In this document: one piece after another, positions 30,969 through 40,167 of the stretch
Layout of the letters: the number at the start of each line of letters is the position of its first letter
Numbering within the stretch: position 1 is the stretch's first letter
NCBI GenBank assembly: GCA_009668225.1
Contig: WJYK01000002.1
Location: 310,001 to 374,000 of the forward strand
Length of the DNA stretch: 64,000 nucleotides
Direction of reading: 5' to 3'
DNA from: Enterobacteriaceae bacterium RIT693
GTDB lineage: Bacteria > Pseudomonadota > Gammaproteobacteria > Enterobacterales > Enterobacteriaceae
Translations under genes and position numbers: made by a program
Notes under the pieces: model-generated
The model's input: only the letters and a program-made list of their open reading frames with translations
What the model was told of the DNA's origin: nothing
Databases searched by the model: none

Positions 30969-31898
30969 ATGCCACGCTACGATCTTATTGAACGATTAAC
31001 GTCTACCTGCCGCGAGCTGGAACAGCAGCTGATTGTTTTACGAGAGCAGCTCGGGCAACTGCGGCTTTTGAGCGGGCGGGTCTTTACCCTGCCCACGATT
31101 GAAAAAAGCAAAGAGCACGATCCGCTCTCTTCTATCGAAGTGGTGCAGCGCGTGGGCCATGAAGCGCATCAGGCTGCCGTCGCCCACTTTACGCGGCTGT
31201 TTATTCAGCAGCAGTCAGAAAAAACCAGCACTAAGGCCGCCATACGTTTACCTGGCGCGCTCTGTTATTCGGTTACCGAATATCAATACCAGCAAACCAG
31301 CACGCTTCTGGAACGCATCAATCAACTGAAGCTCACGCTGGAGCACATCATCAGCGTGGAGTCTGAGCTGCCCTCTGCCCAGCGCTTTGAATGGGTGCAC
31401 CGCCACATTCCCGGCCTGCTTACTCTGAACGCCTACCGCGCCATCACACAGCCTGAAACGCCGGATACCGTGCGCTTCGGCTGGGCCAATAAGCAAATAG
31501 TCAAAAACCTTAGCCGCCAGCAGGTGCTGGACATGCTTGAGAAAAGCCTTAACGCCGGCCGCGCCGTGCCGCCGTGGACGAAGGAACAGTGGGCCGGACG
31601 CGTGGAGCAGGAGATCAATGATGTGCAAAGTCTGCCGGAAAGCGCGCGTCTGAAAATCAAACGCCCGGTCAAGGTCCAGCCTGTGGCCCGCGTCTGGTAT
31701 CAGGCGCAGCAAAAGCAGGTGCAGTATGCCTGCCCTTCTCCGTTGATTGTTTTGTGTCGACAGGAAACCGGTGAAACCCCGCCTGAGTTAGGGGAACTGC
31801 TGAATTATGATGCGGATAATATTCGCCATCGCTACAAGCCGGAAGCGCAGCCGCTGAGACTGATTATCCCGCGGCTGCATCTTTACTGTGAAACGTAA
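30969..31898 (+). CDS. tus: DNA replication terminus site-binding protein Tus
   Basis: Contrahelicase that binds Ter sites and blocks DnaB helicase from one side. Start 30969 gives 309 residues, the E. coli length; the GTG at 30963 is in frame but unneeded. Conserved DNA-contact regions are present: [59 protein letters not shown] and a C-terminus [12 protein letters not shown]. The N-terminal 60 residues are more divergent than the rest. Converges tightly on fumC (3 bp between stops). Confidence 0.97.
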   Translation: MPRYDLIERLTSTCRELEQQLIVLREQLGQLRLLSGRVFTLPTIEKSKEHDPLSSIEVVQRVGHEAHQAAVAHFTRLFIQQQSEKTSTKAAIRLPGALCYSVTEYQYQQTSTLLERINQLKLTLEHIISVESELPSAQRFEWVHRHIPGLLTLNAYRAITQPETPDTVRFGWANKQIVKNLSRQQVLDMLEKSLNAGRAVPPWTKEQWAGRVEQEINDVQSLPESARLKIKRPVKVQPVARVWYQAQQKQVQYACPSPLIVLCRQETGETPPELGELLNYDADNIRHRYKPEAQPLRLIIPRLHLYCET

Positions 31899-31901
31899 AA
31901 C

Positions 31902-33299
31902 TTACGACTTCATGCTGCCAACCATATCTTCAGGGCGTACCCAGGCGTCGAACTCTTCTTCGGTCAGGTAACCGAGCTTCAGCGCCGATGCCTTGAGGGT
32001 CAGTCCCTCTTTATGGGCTTTTTTGGCAATTTCCGCCGCTTTATCGTAGCCGATATGGGTGTTGAGCGCGGTCACCAGCATCAGCGACTCGTTAAGCAGC
32101 TGGCTGATGCGGTCCCGGTTAGGCTCAATTCCCACCGCACAGTGTTCGTTGAAGCTTTCCATCCCGTCGGCCAGCAGGCGAACGGACTGCAGGAAGTTAT
32201 GGATAACCATCGGGCGATAAACGTTCAATTCGAAGTTACCGGACGCGCCGCCAATATTCACCGCGACGTCGTTACCCAGCACCTGGCAGCACAGCATCGT
32301 CATCGCTTCGCACTGGGTCGGGTTCACTTTCCCCGGCATAATTGAACTGCCCGGCTCGTTTTCCGGGATAGACAGCTCGCCAATGCCACAGCGCGGGCCG
32401 GAAGCCAGCCAGCGAACATCGTTAGCAATCTTCATCAGCGAAGAGGCCAGCCCTTTTAGCGCACCGTGAGCATGCACCAGCGCATCACAGGTGGCCAGGG
32501 CTTCAAACTTGTTTGGTGCCGTGACGAACGGCTGTTTCGTGAAGTCAGCAAGCGCCTTTGCCACACGAACGGCATATTCAGGGTGCGTGTTCAGCCCGGT
32601 ACCGACCGCCGTGCCGCCCAGCGCCAGCTCCGCCAGATGCGGCAGGCTGTGGTCGATATGCTTCAGGTTATGCTCAAGCATCGCTACCCAGCCGGAGATT
32701 TCCTGGCCAAGCGTTAACGGCGTGGCGTCCTGCAGGTGGGTACGGCCAATTTTGACGATATCTTTAAAGGCATCCGCCTTTTTCGCCAGCGTTTGCCTGA
32801 GCACGTTTAACTGCGGCAGCAGATGCTCGCGTACCGCGATAATCGCCGCCACGTGCATGGCGGTCGGGAAAACATCGTTCGAACTCTGACTTTTGTTAAC
32901 GTCGTCGTTCGGGTGCACCAGTCGCTCCATGCCGCGCACGCCACCCAGAATTTCGCTGGCCCGGTTCGCCAGCACCTCATTCATGTTCATGTTGCTTTGG
33001 GTGCCGGAGCCTGTCTGCCAGATAGCGAGCGGGAATTCACCGGGATGCTTTCCCGCCAGCACTTCATCGGCGGCGGCGATAATAGCCGTGCCGCGATCTG
33101 CGGGCAGCAGGCCGAGGTCTACGTTGACCTTCGCCGCCGCGCGCTTGGTGAGCGCCAGCGCCCGAATCAGCTCGCTCGGCATTTTCTCGGTAGAGATGCG
33201 GAAGTGCTCAAGTGAACGCTGAGTCTGCGCACCCCACAGTTTATCTGCCGGTACGTCGATCGGGCCCATTGAGTCTTTTTCACTGCGACTGGATGTCAT
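31902..33299 (-). CDS. fumC: Class II fumarate hydratase FumC
   Basis: Iron-independent, oxidant-stable fumarase of the TCA cycle, 465 residues. The superfamily signature [11 protein letters not shown] is intact, along with [28 protein letters not shown] and [10 protein letters not shown], which form the active site. AGGAG precedes the ATG. Downstream of fumA on the same strand with a terminator between them. In E. coli fumC also has a SoxRS-controlled promoter of its own; I do not see a clear soxbox here. Confidence 0.97.
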   Translation of the reverse strand: MTSSRSEKDSMGPIDVPADKLWGAQTQRSLEHFRISTEKMPSELIRALALTKRAAAKVNVDLGLLPADRGTAIIAAADEVLAGKHPGEFPLAIWQTGSGTQSNMNMNEVLANRASEILGGVRGMERLVHPNDDVNKSQSSNDVFPTAMHVAAIIAVREHLLPQLNVLRQTLAKKADAFKDIVKIGRTHLQDATPLTLGQEISGWVAMLEHNLKHIDHSLPHLAELALGGTAVGTGLNTHPEYAVRVAKALADFTKQPFVTAPNKFEALATCDALVHAHGALKGLASSLMKIANDVRWLASGPRCGIGELSIPENEPGSSIMPGKVNPTQCEAMTMLCCQVLGNDVAVNIGGASGNFELNVYRPMVIHNFLQSVRLLADGMESFNEHCAVGIEPNRDRISQLLNESLMLVTALNTHIGYDKAAEIAKKAHKEGLTLKASALKLGYLTEEEFDAWVRPEDMVGSMKS

Positions 33300-33317
33300 G
33301 CCTTTCTCCTTTGCGAT

Positions 33318-33349
33318 AAAAAAAGCCGCCGTTTATTGAGCGGCGGCTT
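33318..33349 (-). terminator. Terminator between fumA and fumC
   Basis: Nine-bp arms AAGCCGCCG/CGGCGGCTT with, on the minus strand, seven T residues after the stem. It would limit readthrough from fumA into fumC. Confidence 0.85.
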
Positions 33350-33354
33350 GAGTA

Positions 33355-35001
33355 TTACTTAACGCATCGAGAGCACTGTGAGACCTGAATTTTCTGGAAG
33401 AAATCGTTGCCTTTGTCATCCACCAGGATGAACGCCGGGAAATCTTCCACTTCAATTTTCCAGATGGCTTCCATACCCAGTTCCGGGTACTCCACACACT
33501 CCAGGCTCTTGATGCTGTTTTGCGCCAGCACCGCCGCCGGCCCCCCAATACTGCCCAGGTAGAAACCACCGTGTTTGTGACAGGCGTCCGTTACCTGCTG
33601 GCTGCGGTTGCCCTTTGCCAGCATGATCATGCTGCCGCCGTTGGCCTGCAGCTGATCCACGTAGGAGTCCATACGGCCCGCGGTTGTCGGCCCTAATGAG
33701 CCGGATGCGTAGCCGTCCGGCGTTTTGGCCGGACCTGCGTAATAAATTGGGTGATCTTTCACGTACTGCGGCAGATCTTCGCCGTTATCGAGACGTTCTT
33801 TCAGTTTAGCGTGAGCGATGTCACGCGCCACAATAATGGTGCCGGTTAACGACAGACGGGTAGACACCGGGAAGTCGGACAGCTGGGCGAGGATCTCTTT
33901 CATCGGGCGATTCAGGTTAACCTTCACGGCTTCCCCCTCACCCGCCTGGCGCAGTTCTTCCGGAATGTATTTGCCCGGGTTGTGCTCCAGCTTCTCAAGC
34001 CAGATGCCGTCTTTGTTGATTTTTGCCTTGATATTACGGTCTGCAGAGCATGACACGCCCATGCCAACCGGGCAGGACGCGCCGTGGCGCGGCAGGCGAA
34101 CCACGCGGATATCGTGGGCGAAGTATTTGCCGCCGAACTGCGCCCCCAGACCAAGGTTCTGGGCTTCTTTCAACAGCTCTTCTTCAAGCTGCACGTCGCG
34201 GAACGCCTGGCCATATTCGTTACCTTCGGTCGGCAGGCCGTCGTAGTACTTGGTTGACGCCAGCTTCACGGTTTTCAGGGTGGCTTCGGCAGACGTACCG
34301 CCGATAACAAACGCCACGTGGTACGGCGGGCAGGCCGCGGTGCCCAGGGTACGCATTTTCTCAACCAGGTAGTCTTTCAGCTTCGCCGGGGTGATCAGCG
34401 CTTTGGTTTCCTGGTAGAGATAGGTTTTGTTGGCCGAGCCGCCGCCTTTGGCGATGCACAGGAACTTATATTCATCCCCGTCCACGCTGTAGAGGTCAAT
34501 CTGCGCGGGCAGGTTGGTGCCGGTGTTCACCTCTTTGTACATATCCAGCGCGGCGTTCTGGGAATAGCGCAGGTTATCCTCAATAAAGGTGTTATAGACG
34601 CCGCGAGACAGCGCTTCTTCGTCCCCGCCGCCGGTCCAGACACGCTGGCCTTTTTTACCCATGATGATGGCAGTGCCGGTGTCCTGGCAGGTTGGCAGAA
34701 TGCCTTTCGCAGCAATATCGGAGTTACGCAGGAACTGCAGCGCAACGTATTTGTCGTTCTCGCTGGCTTCCGGGTCGCTCAGAATGTCCGCCACCTGCTG
34801 CTGGTGCGCCGGGCGCAGCATAAACGAAGCGTCGTGGAAGGCATGCTGGGCCAGCAGCGTCAGGGCCTGAGGATCAACCTTGAGGATTTGCTGGCCGTCA
34901 AACTCGGCGACGGAAACATAGTCGGAGCTCAGGAGGTAATATTCGGTCGGGTCTTTCTGGAGCGGGAAAGGCTCCTGGTAATGGAAGGGTTTATTCGACA
35001 T
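33355..35001 (-). CDS. fumA: Class I fumarate hydratase FumA
   Basis: [4Fe-4S] fumarase, 548 residues like E. coli FumA. The three likely cluster cysteines are in [30 protein letters not shown] and [12 protein letters not shown]. The C-terminal beta domain runs from about residue 375 ([19 protein letters not shown]) to the end, with [16 protein letters not shown] and [16 protein letters not shown]. FumA rather than FumB is supported by the position beside fumC and manA; the two are near-identical, so sequence alone is weaker evidence. Confidence 0.95.
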   Translation of the reverse strand: MSNKPFHYQEPFPLQKDPTEYYLLSSDYVSVAEFDGQQILKVDPQALTLLAQHAFHDASFMLRPAHQQQVADILSDPEASENDKYVALQFLRNSDIAAKGILPTCQDTGTAIIMGKKGQRVWTGGGDEEALSRGVYNTFIEDNLRYSQNAALDMYKEVNTGTNLPAQIDLYSVDGDEYKFLCIAKGGGSANKTYLYQETKALITPAKLKDYLVEKMRTLGTAACPPYHVAFVIGGTSAEATLKTVKLASTKYYDGLPTEGNEYGQAFRDVQLEEELLKEAQNLGLGAQFGGKYFAHDIRVVRLPRHGASCPVGMGVSCSADRNIKAKINKDGIWLEKLEHNPGKYIPEELRQAGEGEAVKVNLNRPMKEILAQLSDFPVSTRLSLTGTIIVARDIAHAKLKERLDNGEDLPQYVKDHPIYYAGPAKTPDGYASGSLGPTTAGRMDSYVDQLQANGGSMIMLAKGNRSQQVTDACHKHGGFYLGSIGGPAAVLAQNSIKSLECVEYPELGMEAIWKIEVEDFPAFILVDDKGNDFFQKIQVSQCSRCVK

Positions 35002-35206
35002 ATTTCTCTCACTTGCGACAACAGTAACGTTAATTTTTATATTTCAGCGCAGGATCTTACGCTGCGTTCCAAAACAAGTCATAACATGCTACACAATTTT
35101 TTAACAGAAACTGAGACTAATACGACTTTTTGTTGCCCTGGTTACTTCCCGGCGGATAATTGGTTTAATAACTGAAACTTCGACTCAATGATGACAGGGA
35201 CCTGAG

Positions 35207-36382
35207 ATGCAAAAATTGATCAATGCGGTACAAAATTATGCCTGGGGAAGTGAAACGGCGTTAACGGAACTGTACGGCATCGCCAACCCGCAGCATAAGC
35301 CCATGGCTGAACTGTGGATGGGCGCTCACCCAAAGAGTAGCTCAAAAGTGCTCGATGCTAACGGGCAACAGCACGCATTGCGTGATGTGATTGACGCAGA
35401 CCAGCCTGCGCTGCTGGGGAAAGCGGTTGCCGAGCGTTTTGGCGAGCTGCCTTTCCTGTTCAAAGTGCTTTGCGCCGCCCAGCCGCTCTCGATTCAGGTT
35501 CACCCTAATAAAAAAGCGTCTGAAATCGGCTTTGCTAAAGAAAACGCGGCCGGTATTCCGTTAGATGCCGCGGAGCGCAACTACAAAGATCCCAACCACA
35601 AGCCCGAGCTGGTGTTTGCCCTTACGCCTTTCCTGGCGATGAATGCCTTCCGCGAGTTCTCTGACATTGTGTCGTTGCTGCAGCCGGTTTCCGGCGCGCA
35701 CCCGCTGATTGCTCATTTCCTGCAGAAGCCTGGGGCAGAAAGCCTGGCGCAGCTGTTTGCCGGTTTGCTTAACATGCAGGGCGAGGAAAAATCCCTGGCG
35801 CTTGGCGTGCTGAAAGCGGCCCTGAATAACCAGCAGGGCGAGCCGTGGGAAACCATTCGCGTGATTTCCGAGTTCTACCCGGACGACAGCGGCCTCTTCT
35901 CCCCGCTGCTGCTCAACGTCGTCAAACTGCAGCCAGGCGAAGCCATGTTCCTGTTCGCTGAAACGCCACATGCTTATCTTAATGGCGTGGCGCTGGAGGT
36001 CATGGCCAACTCTGACAATGTCCTGCGTGCCGGGTTAACGCCGAAGTACATCGATATCCCGGAACTGGTCGCCAACGTTAAGTTTGAGCCGAAACCAGCC
36101 AACCAACTGCTGACACAGCCGCAGAAAAACGGCAGCGAGCTGGACTTCCCTATTCCTGTTGATGACTTTGCCTTCTCGCTGCATGACCTGAGCACGCAGG
36201 AAGCCACGCTCGCTCAGCAAAGCGCGGCCATTGTGTTCTGCGTAGAAGGTGAAGCCGTGCTAACCAAAGGCGAACAGCGTCTGGCGCTTAAGCCGGGCGA
36301 GTCAGCGTTCATTAGCGCCGCAGAATCGCCAATTGCCGTTAGCGGTGTAGGGCGAGTGGCTCGCGTCTTTAACAAACTTTAA
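35207..36382 (+). CDS. manA: Mannose-6-phosphate isomerase ManA
   Basis: Type I zinc-dependent phosphomannose isomerase interconverting fructose 6-phosphate and mannose 6-phosphate, 391 residues as in E. coli. The cupin zinc ligands are seen in LSIQVHPNKKASE and in YKDPNHKPELVFAL (the type I signature), with a later His in ETPHAYLNG. Divergent from fumA by about 200 bp, and followed by a hairpin-rich spacer before ydgA. Confidence 0.98.
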   Translation: MQKLINAVQNYAWGSETALTELYGIANPQHKPMAELWMGAHPKSSSKVLDANGQQHALRDVIDADQPALLGKAVAERFGELPFLFKVLCAAQPLSIQVHPNKKASEIGFAKENAAGIPLDAAERNYKDPNHKPELVFALTPFLAMNAFREFSDIVSLLQPVSGAHPLIAHFLQKPGAESLAQLFAGLLNMQGEEKSLALGVLKAALNNQQGEPWETIRVISEFYPDDSGLFSPLLLNVVKLQPGEAMFLFAETPHAYLNGVALEVMANSDNVLRAGLTPKYIDIPELVANVKFEPKPANQLLTQPQKNGSELDFPIPVDDFAFSLHDLSTQEATLAQQSAAIVFCVEGEAVLTKGEQRLALKPGESAFISAAESPIAVSGVGRVARVFNKL

Positions 36383-36433
36383 CTTACTGATCTTTTTAGC
36401 GCGTATTGCTAAGCTAGTAAGCACGTTTACGAA

Positions 36434-36605
36434 AACGCCTGTTATCAGGCGTTTTTGATGGGTGGCAAACGGCCCAAAACGCGGTTTTGAACCGTTTGGG
36501 GTAAATCAGAAGACAAAATTCTTTCCTTTTAATCGTACCGAATGCGTACTTTTACTCATGGAATCTTTTGTTTATGACCTGGAACGCCTGTTATCAGGCG
36601 TTTTT
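36434..36605 (+). terminator. Two identical terminator hairpins, 149 bp apart
   Basis: The same 23-bp hairpin, stem AACGCCTG/CAGGCGTT around TTAT with five T residues, occurs at 36434-36456 and at 36583-36605. The first lies 52 bp after the manA stop, the second 51 bp before the ydgA ATG. Perfect duplication of a terminator with a non-repetitive 126-bp interval is unusual. The second would end any short transcript started between them, or act as a leader attenuator of ydgA. Confidence 0.8.
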
Positions 36606-36656
36606 CATTCGCCCGGTGGGGGACGGCTACCGGCTACTTAACATGGAAATGATACG

Positions 36657-38240
36657 ATGAAAAAATCTCTGGTTGCGGTTGGGGTAATTGTGGCGCTGGG
36701 CGTGGTGTGGACCGGCGGTGCCTGGTTCACGGGTAAGCAGTTCGAAGGTCGTATGGCCGAAATGATTGATAACGCCAATGCGGAGATCAAAAACTCGGCG
36801 CCGGAATCAGGATTGGTACTCAGCTATCAGGACTATAAACGCGGGGTTTTCCACAGCACAGTCCAGCTGGTTATTAAGCAGGCTGCCGGCACTAAAAACG
36901 CCATTCTTACGCCGGAGCAAAGCGTTTTATTTAACGAAACCATCGATCATGGTCCTTTCCCGTTCGCTCAGCTGAAGAAATTCAATCCGATCCCGAGCAT
37001 GGCATCGATCCATACTGAACTTGTAAATAACGACACGACCAAACATCTCTTTACGCTGACCAAAGATAAGCAACCTGTCAGCGTGGAAACCCGCGTAGGA
37101 TACAGCGGAGCGACCTCCTCTGACATCGAGTTGGCGGCCATTGATGCCACCGAAGGTGAAAACAAAATCAGTTTCAGCGGCGGTAAGTTGACGGCCGACG
37201 TCGACGGTTCAGGCAATGAAATCGCTATTTCCGGCACCGCAGACAGTGGACTGCTCAATACCGTTAACGAATACGGCCAGCGCGTACAGCTGTCATTCAA
37301 CGGGATTAAAACCGACGGCGATAGCAAACGCAGCCTGTTTGACCAGCGCGTTGGTTCGCAAAAAGCGACCATCGATAAGCTCTCAATGGTCGTCGACGGT
37401 AAAGAGATAGCCGTGGTAGAAGGCTTCAATCTGAATGCAAAAACCGACGTGCAGGACGATAAAAAGCACTTTACCGGGCAGTTCGACTACAGCCTGGATG
37501 CGCTGAAAGTTCAGAGCCAGAACATGGGCAGCGGCAAGCTGACCCTTAAGCTTGGCAATATTGATGCCGCCGCGCTGCGTGAGTTTACGCAAAAATATAA
37601 CGCGGGCGTACAGCAGCTGATGGCCGATACGGCATTGCAGCAAAACCCTGAGCTCTACCAGCAGAAATCTATTGAATTGATCGGTGCTAACCTACCTCTG
37701 CTGCTGAAGGGTAACCCGACTATCACCGTCGCACCGTTAAGCTGGAAAAATGATAAGGGCGAGTCAAACTTTAACCTGTCGCTGTTCCTCAAAGACCCTC
37801 AGGGCATAACCGGCGCAGCCAGGACGCCGGAAGAGCAGTTGGATCGCTACGTGAAATCTCTCGACGCGAAGCTGGTTATCCCGATGCCGATGGCAACCGA
37901 GATGATGACCCAGGTTGCCCAACTGGAAGGTTACAACCAGGATGAAGCGGGGAAACTCGCCGGCCAGCAGATCAAAGGCCTTGCCGCCATGGGCCAGATG
38001 TTCCGCGTCACCAAAGTCGACGGCGACAACATCACCACCAGCCTGCAGTACGGTAATGGAAAAGCGGCCCTGAACGGTGAGCAGATGTCGTTGGGCGAAC
38101 TATTCAGCATGTTCGCTCTGCCTACAGGCATGGGTGGCCCGGCGCTGCAGGATAACGACAGTGATGCCATCCCTCAGCCGCAGGACGACGCGCCTGGGGA
38201 TGATGCTTCTCCGGACGCCGAACCGGCTCCTCAGCAGTAA
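36657..38240 (+). CDS. ydgA: DUF945 family protein YdgA
   Basis: Inner-membrane-anchored periplasmic protein of unknown function, paralogous to YihF. An N-terminal signal anchor (MKKSLVAVGVIVALGVVWTGGAWF) is followed by the long DUF945 region with YKRGVFHSTVQLVI near the start. The 527 residues are about 25 more than E. coli YdgA; the extra length is at least partly an acidic, proline-rich C-terminal tail (DNDSDAIPQPQDDAPGDD). The ATG follows the second of two repeated hairpins. Confidence 0.92.
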   Translation: MKKSLVAVGVIVALGVVWTGGAWFTGKQFEGRMAEMIDNANAEIKNSAPESGLVLSYQDYKRGVFHSTVQLVIKQAAGTKNAILTPEQSVLFNETIDHGPFPFAQLKKFNPIPSMASIHTELVNNDTTKHLFTLTKDKQPVSVETRVGYSGATSSDIELAAIDATEGENKISFSGGKLTADVDGSGNEIAISGTADSGLLNTVNEYGQRVQLSFNGIKTDGDSKRSLFDQRVGSQKATIDKLSMVVDGKEIAVVEGFNLNAKTDVQDDKKHFTGQFDYSLDALKVQSQNMGSGKLTLKLGNIDAAALREFTQKYNAGVQQLMADTALQQNPELYQQKSIELIGANLPLLLKGNPTITVAPLSWKNDKGESNFNLSLFLKDPQGITGAARTPEEQLDRYVKSLDAKLVIPMPMATEMMTQVAQLEGYNQDEAGKLAGQQIKGLAAMGQMFRVTKVDGDNITTSLQYGNGKAALNGEQMSLGELFSMFALPTGMGGPALQDNDSDAIPQPQDDAPGDDASPDAEPAPQQ

Positions 38241-38247
38241 CTCTTAC

Positions 38248-38275
38248 AAAAACCCCGCCAGCAGGCGGGGTTTTT
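38248..38275 (+). terminator. ydgA terminator
   Basis: Nine-bp arms AACCCCGCC/GGCGGGGTT with AGCA loop (38251-38272), preceded by A residues and followed by T residues. Confidence 0.92.
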
Positions 38276-38342
38276 AGTTTCTGGCGGCCAATGGCAAATC
38301 TGTCTTTTAGTCACAAATACGCTCTATGAAAGGTCGGCTAAG

Positions 38343-38914
38343 ATTCCGTTCACTTCAGGCCTGTTTCATATGTTGCCACCGCTCCGGTGAACGTCTCGGG
38401 AGAATCACCGTCATTCCCCCGAGCCCCCGGACTCCCGGCCAAATAAATCGACCGCTAAAGCGGCAGACCTCCGTTTTATCTCCCAGTCCTGGCTCGGCTG
38501 AGATGCGTTCCCGACGCTCTCAGCCGCCGGCCGTTCCCGACGCCCGGACCCTGGCCAGTCGGAGAGAAAACGGAGGCGATTTAAGCCGGAACCGAGCCTC
38601 GCTTCTTATTTTTACCCTCACCCTCTCCCTGGAAGGGAGAGGGTGAGGGGAAGATTTGTCCCCGGCTCTCATCGCCCCCGGTTATGACCCAACTCAGGCG
38701 GAGTTGAGCTGCCGGGAGCAGCGAAAGAGAGCGATCGTCGGGAACGAATCGCGAACGACCCCGAATGTTTGGGTGATGGCCGGTGGGTTTACCGCTTTAG
38801 CGGCGATGAGCTTGCCGGGCGCCGGGGGTCGTCAGGGGGCATGGCGTAATGCCACCTGACACGTTCACCGTACTGGGAACGTGTAGGGGAAACTGAGTGA
38901 CCGGTGAACGGAAT
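38343..38914. repeat. Large nested inverted-repeat element between ydgA and malI
   Basis: A gene-free stretch of about 570 bp that folds on itself at several scales. The outermost arms are ATTCCGTTCAC (38343-38353) and GTGAACGGAAT (38904-38914). Further symmetric pairs share nearly the same centre: CCGCTAAAGCGG (38452-38463) with CCGCTTTAGCGG (38792-38803), and CGTTCCCGACG (38506-38516) with CGTCGGGAACG (38736-38746). The centre is a perfect 16-bp-arm hairpin (38615-38630/38634-38649). Each half holds its own hairpins, for example 38468-38477/38567-38576, 38496-38503/38518-38525, 38690-38706 and 38831-38860. No credible coding frame spans it. Confidence 0.8.
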
Positions 38915-38946
38915 AACTGCGGAGCGAAAGATATATCCTGAAAAAG

Positions 38947-39981
38947 TTAGTTTTTAATAGTTATCAGACGCGCGGGCATAATTTGATTGCTGAAAACAAT
39001 GTCGCTTTCCTGTGCTCGCTGGAGAATACGCTGTGCCGCGCTGCGACCGATCTCCCTTGCGGGGGTTGTCACCCAGGTCATCGGCACATCGTCCAGCTCT
39101 TCTTCGGTAACTTCTGCAAAGGCGGCCAGCGCAATATGCCTGTCGTAATAGCTGTCGACGCTGCCGCCGCCCATCTGCCAGCCCGCTCGGGTCAGGCCGA
39201 ACCACGCGCCCATCGCCACGGTGCTGTTGTGGCAGACCACCGCGCTGATAGTCGGGAAATTATGCAATAGCTCGGTAATCACATCTGCCGCCTGCTTTTG
39301 GCTCGGTTCGCATTCAAGGATCCAGTCGCTGTGGAACGGCAGCCCGTGCTGCATCAGCGTGGCGCAGAAGCCCCCCAGCCGTTCGGCTCGCGTCAGGGAT
39401 GAACTTCGCCCGCCCAGCCACGCGATACGCTGGTGCCCGCGCTTAATCAGGTGCTCGGTCACCATCTGTGCCGCCTGCATATTATCCGGGCGGATAATAT
39501 CCACTTCATCCAGATAACTGGCGCGGGAGGCAAAAACCAGCGGCAGTTTATTCTGCGCCGCCATTTCCCGCAGATCGGCCCCCTGTCCTGCCGCCCCGGC
39601 GATAATAATCCCGTCCACACCCTGCGACACTAAGGTGTCGAAGCAGCGCTGCATATGCTGCCCTTTGCTTCCGCTTTGTGTCAGAAACAGCAGCTGCCCC
39701 TGCTGCTCCAGCGCTTCCGTCAGTCCGGCAGTGAGTTCTGCGTAAAAAGGATTGCAAAGGTCGCGCACGATAAGACCAATAACACCGCTCTGTCCACCGC
39801 GCAGCGACACGGCCTGGCGGTTACGCACAAAACCTAACTTTTCGATAGCCTCATTGACCCGCTGGCCGGTGGCGGTAGAGATCCTTCCCTTGCCGCTGAG
39901 CACCAGCGATACCGTGGTCACCGATACGCCTGCGGCCTCGGCAACCTCGTTGATAGTGATTCTTTTGGTCAGCGTCGACAT
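38947..39981 (-). CDS. malI: LacI-family repressor MalI
   Basis: Repressor of malXY, 344 residues. N-terminal helix-turn-helix TINEVAEAAGVSVTTVSLVLSGKGRISTATGQRV, hinge GFVRNRQAVSLRGGQSG, then a periplasmic-binding-protein-like effector domain (VIGLIVRDLCNPFYAELTAGLTEAL). E. coli MalI is 342 residues and matches closely in these segments. Divergent from malX with two near-identical operators between them. Its 3' end faces the nested palindromic element. Confidence 0.95.
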   Translation of the reverse strand: MSTLTKRITINEVAEAAGVSVTTVSLVLSGKGRISTATGQRVNEAIEKLGFVRNRQAVSLRGGQSGVIGLIVRDLCNPFYAELTAGLTEALEQQGQLLFLTQSGSKGQHMQRCFDTLVSQGVDGIIIAGAAGQGADLREMAAQNKLPLVFASRASYLDEVDIIRPDNMQAAQMVTEHLIKRGHQRIAWLGGRSSSLTRAERLGGFCATLMQHGLPFHSDWILECEPSQKQAADVITELLHNFPTISAVVCHNSTVAMGAWFGLTRAGWQMGGGSVDSYYDRHIALAAFAEVTEEELDDVPMTWVTTPAREIGRSAAQRILQRAQESDIVFSNQIMPARLITIKN

Positions 39982-40018
39982 CGTTAAGTCAGATCCTCCG
40001 TGAATCGATAAATATAAA

Positions 40019-40113
40019 GATAAAACGTTTTACTTATGCTGGCATATTCAACTTCATTATGCGCGGTAATTCTGAGATCGTCCTCACGATAAAATTGGGT
40101 AAAACGTTTTATC
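40019..40113. promoter_or_regulatory. MalI operators and CRP site
   Basis: Two copies of the MalI operator are seen: GATAAAACGTTTTAC at 40019-40033, near the malI start, and GGTAAAACGTTTTATC at 40098-40113, near malX. Between them TGAGA-N6-TCACG (40073-40088) fits the CRP consensus at eight of ten positions. The arrangement of one operator per divergent promoter and a shared CRP site agrees with the known E. coli malI-malXY regulation. Confidence 0.85.
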
Positions 40114-40167
40114 ATCACCGGACTTTAGTTACTCAACATCTCATTTCAACCGGGTTAAGGAGTCGTG

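Noticed and set aside
38326-38859. Open frames of 106 and 67 codons within the large palindrome
   Set aside because: They follow the hairpins, lack ribosome sites and family resemblance, and are rich in Pro/Arg/Ser as expected of GC-rich repeats read by chance.
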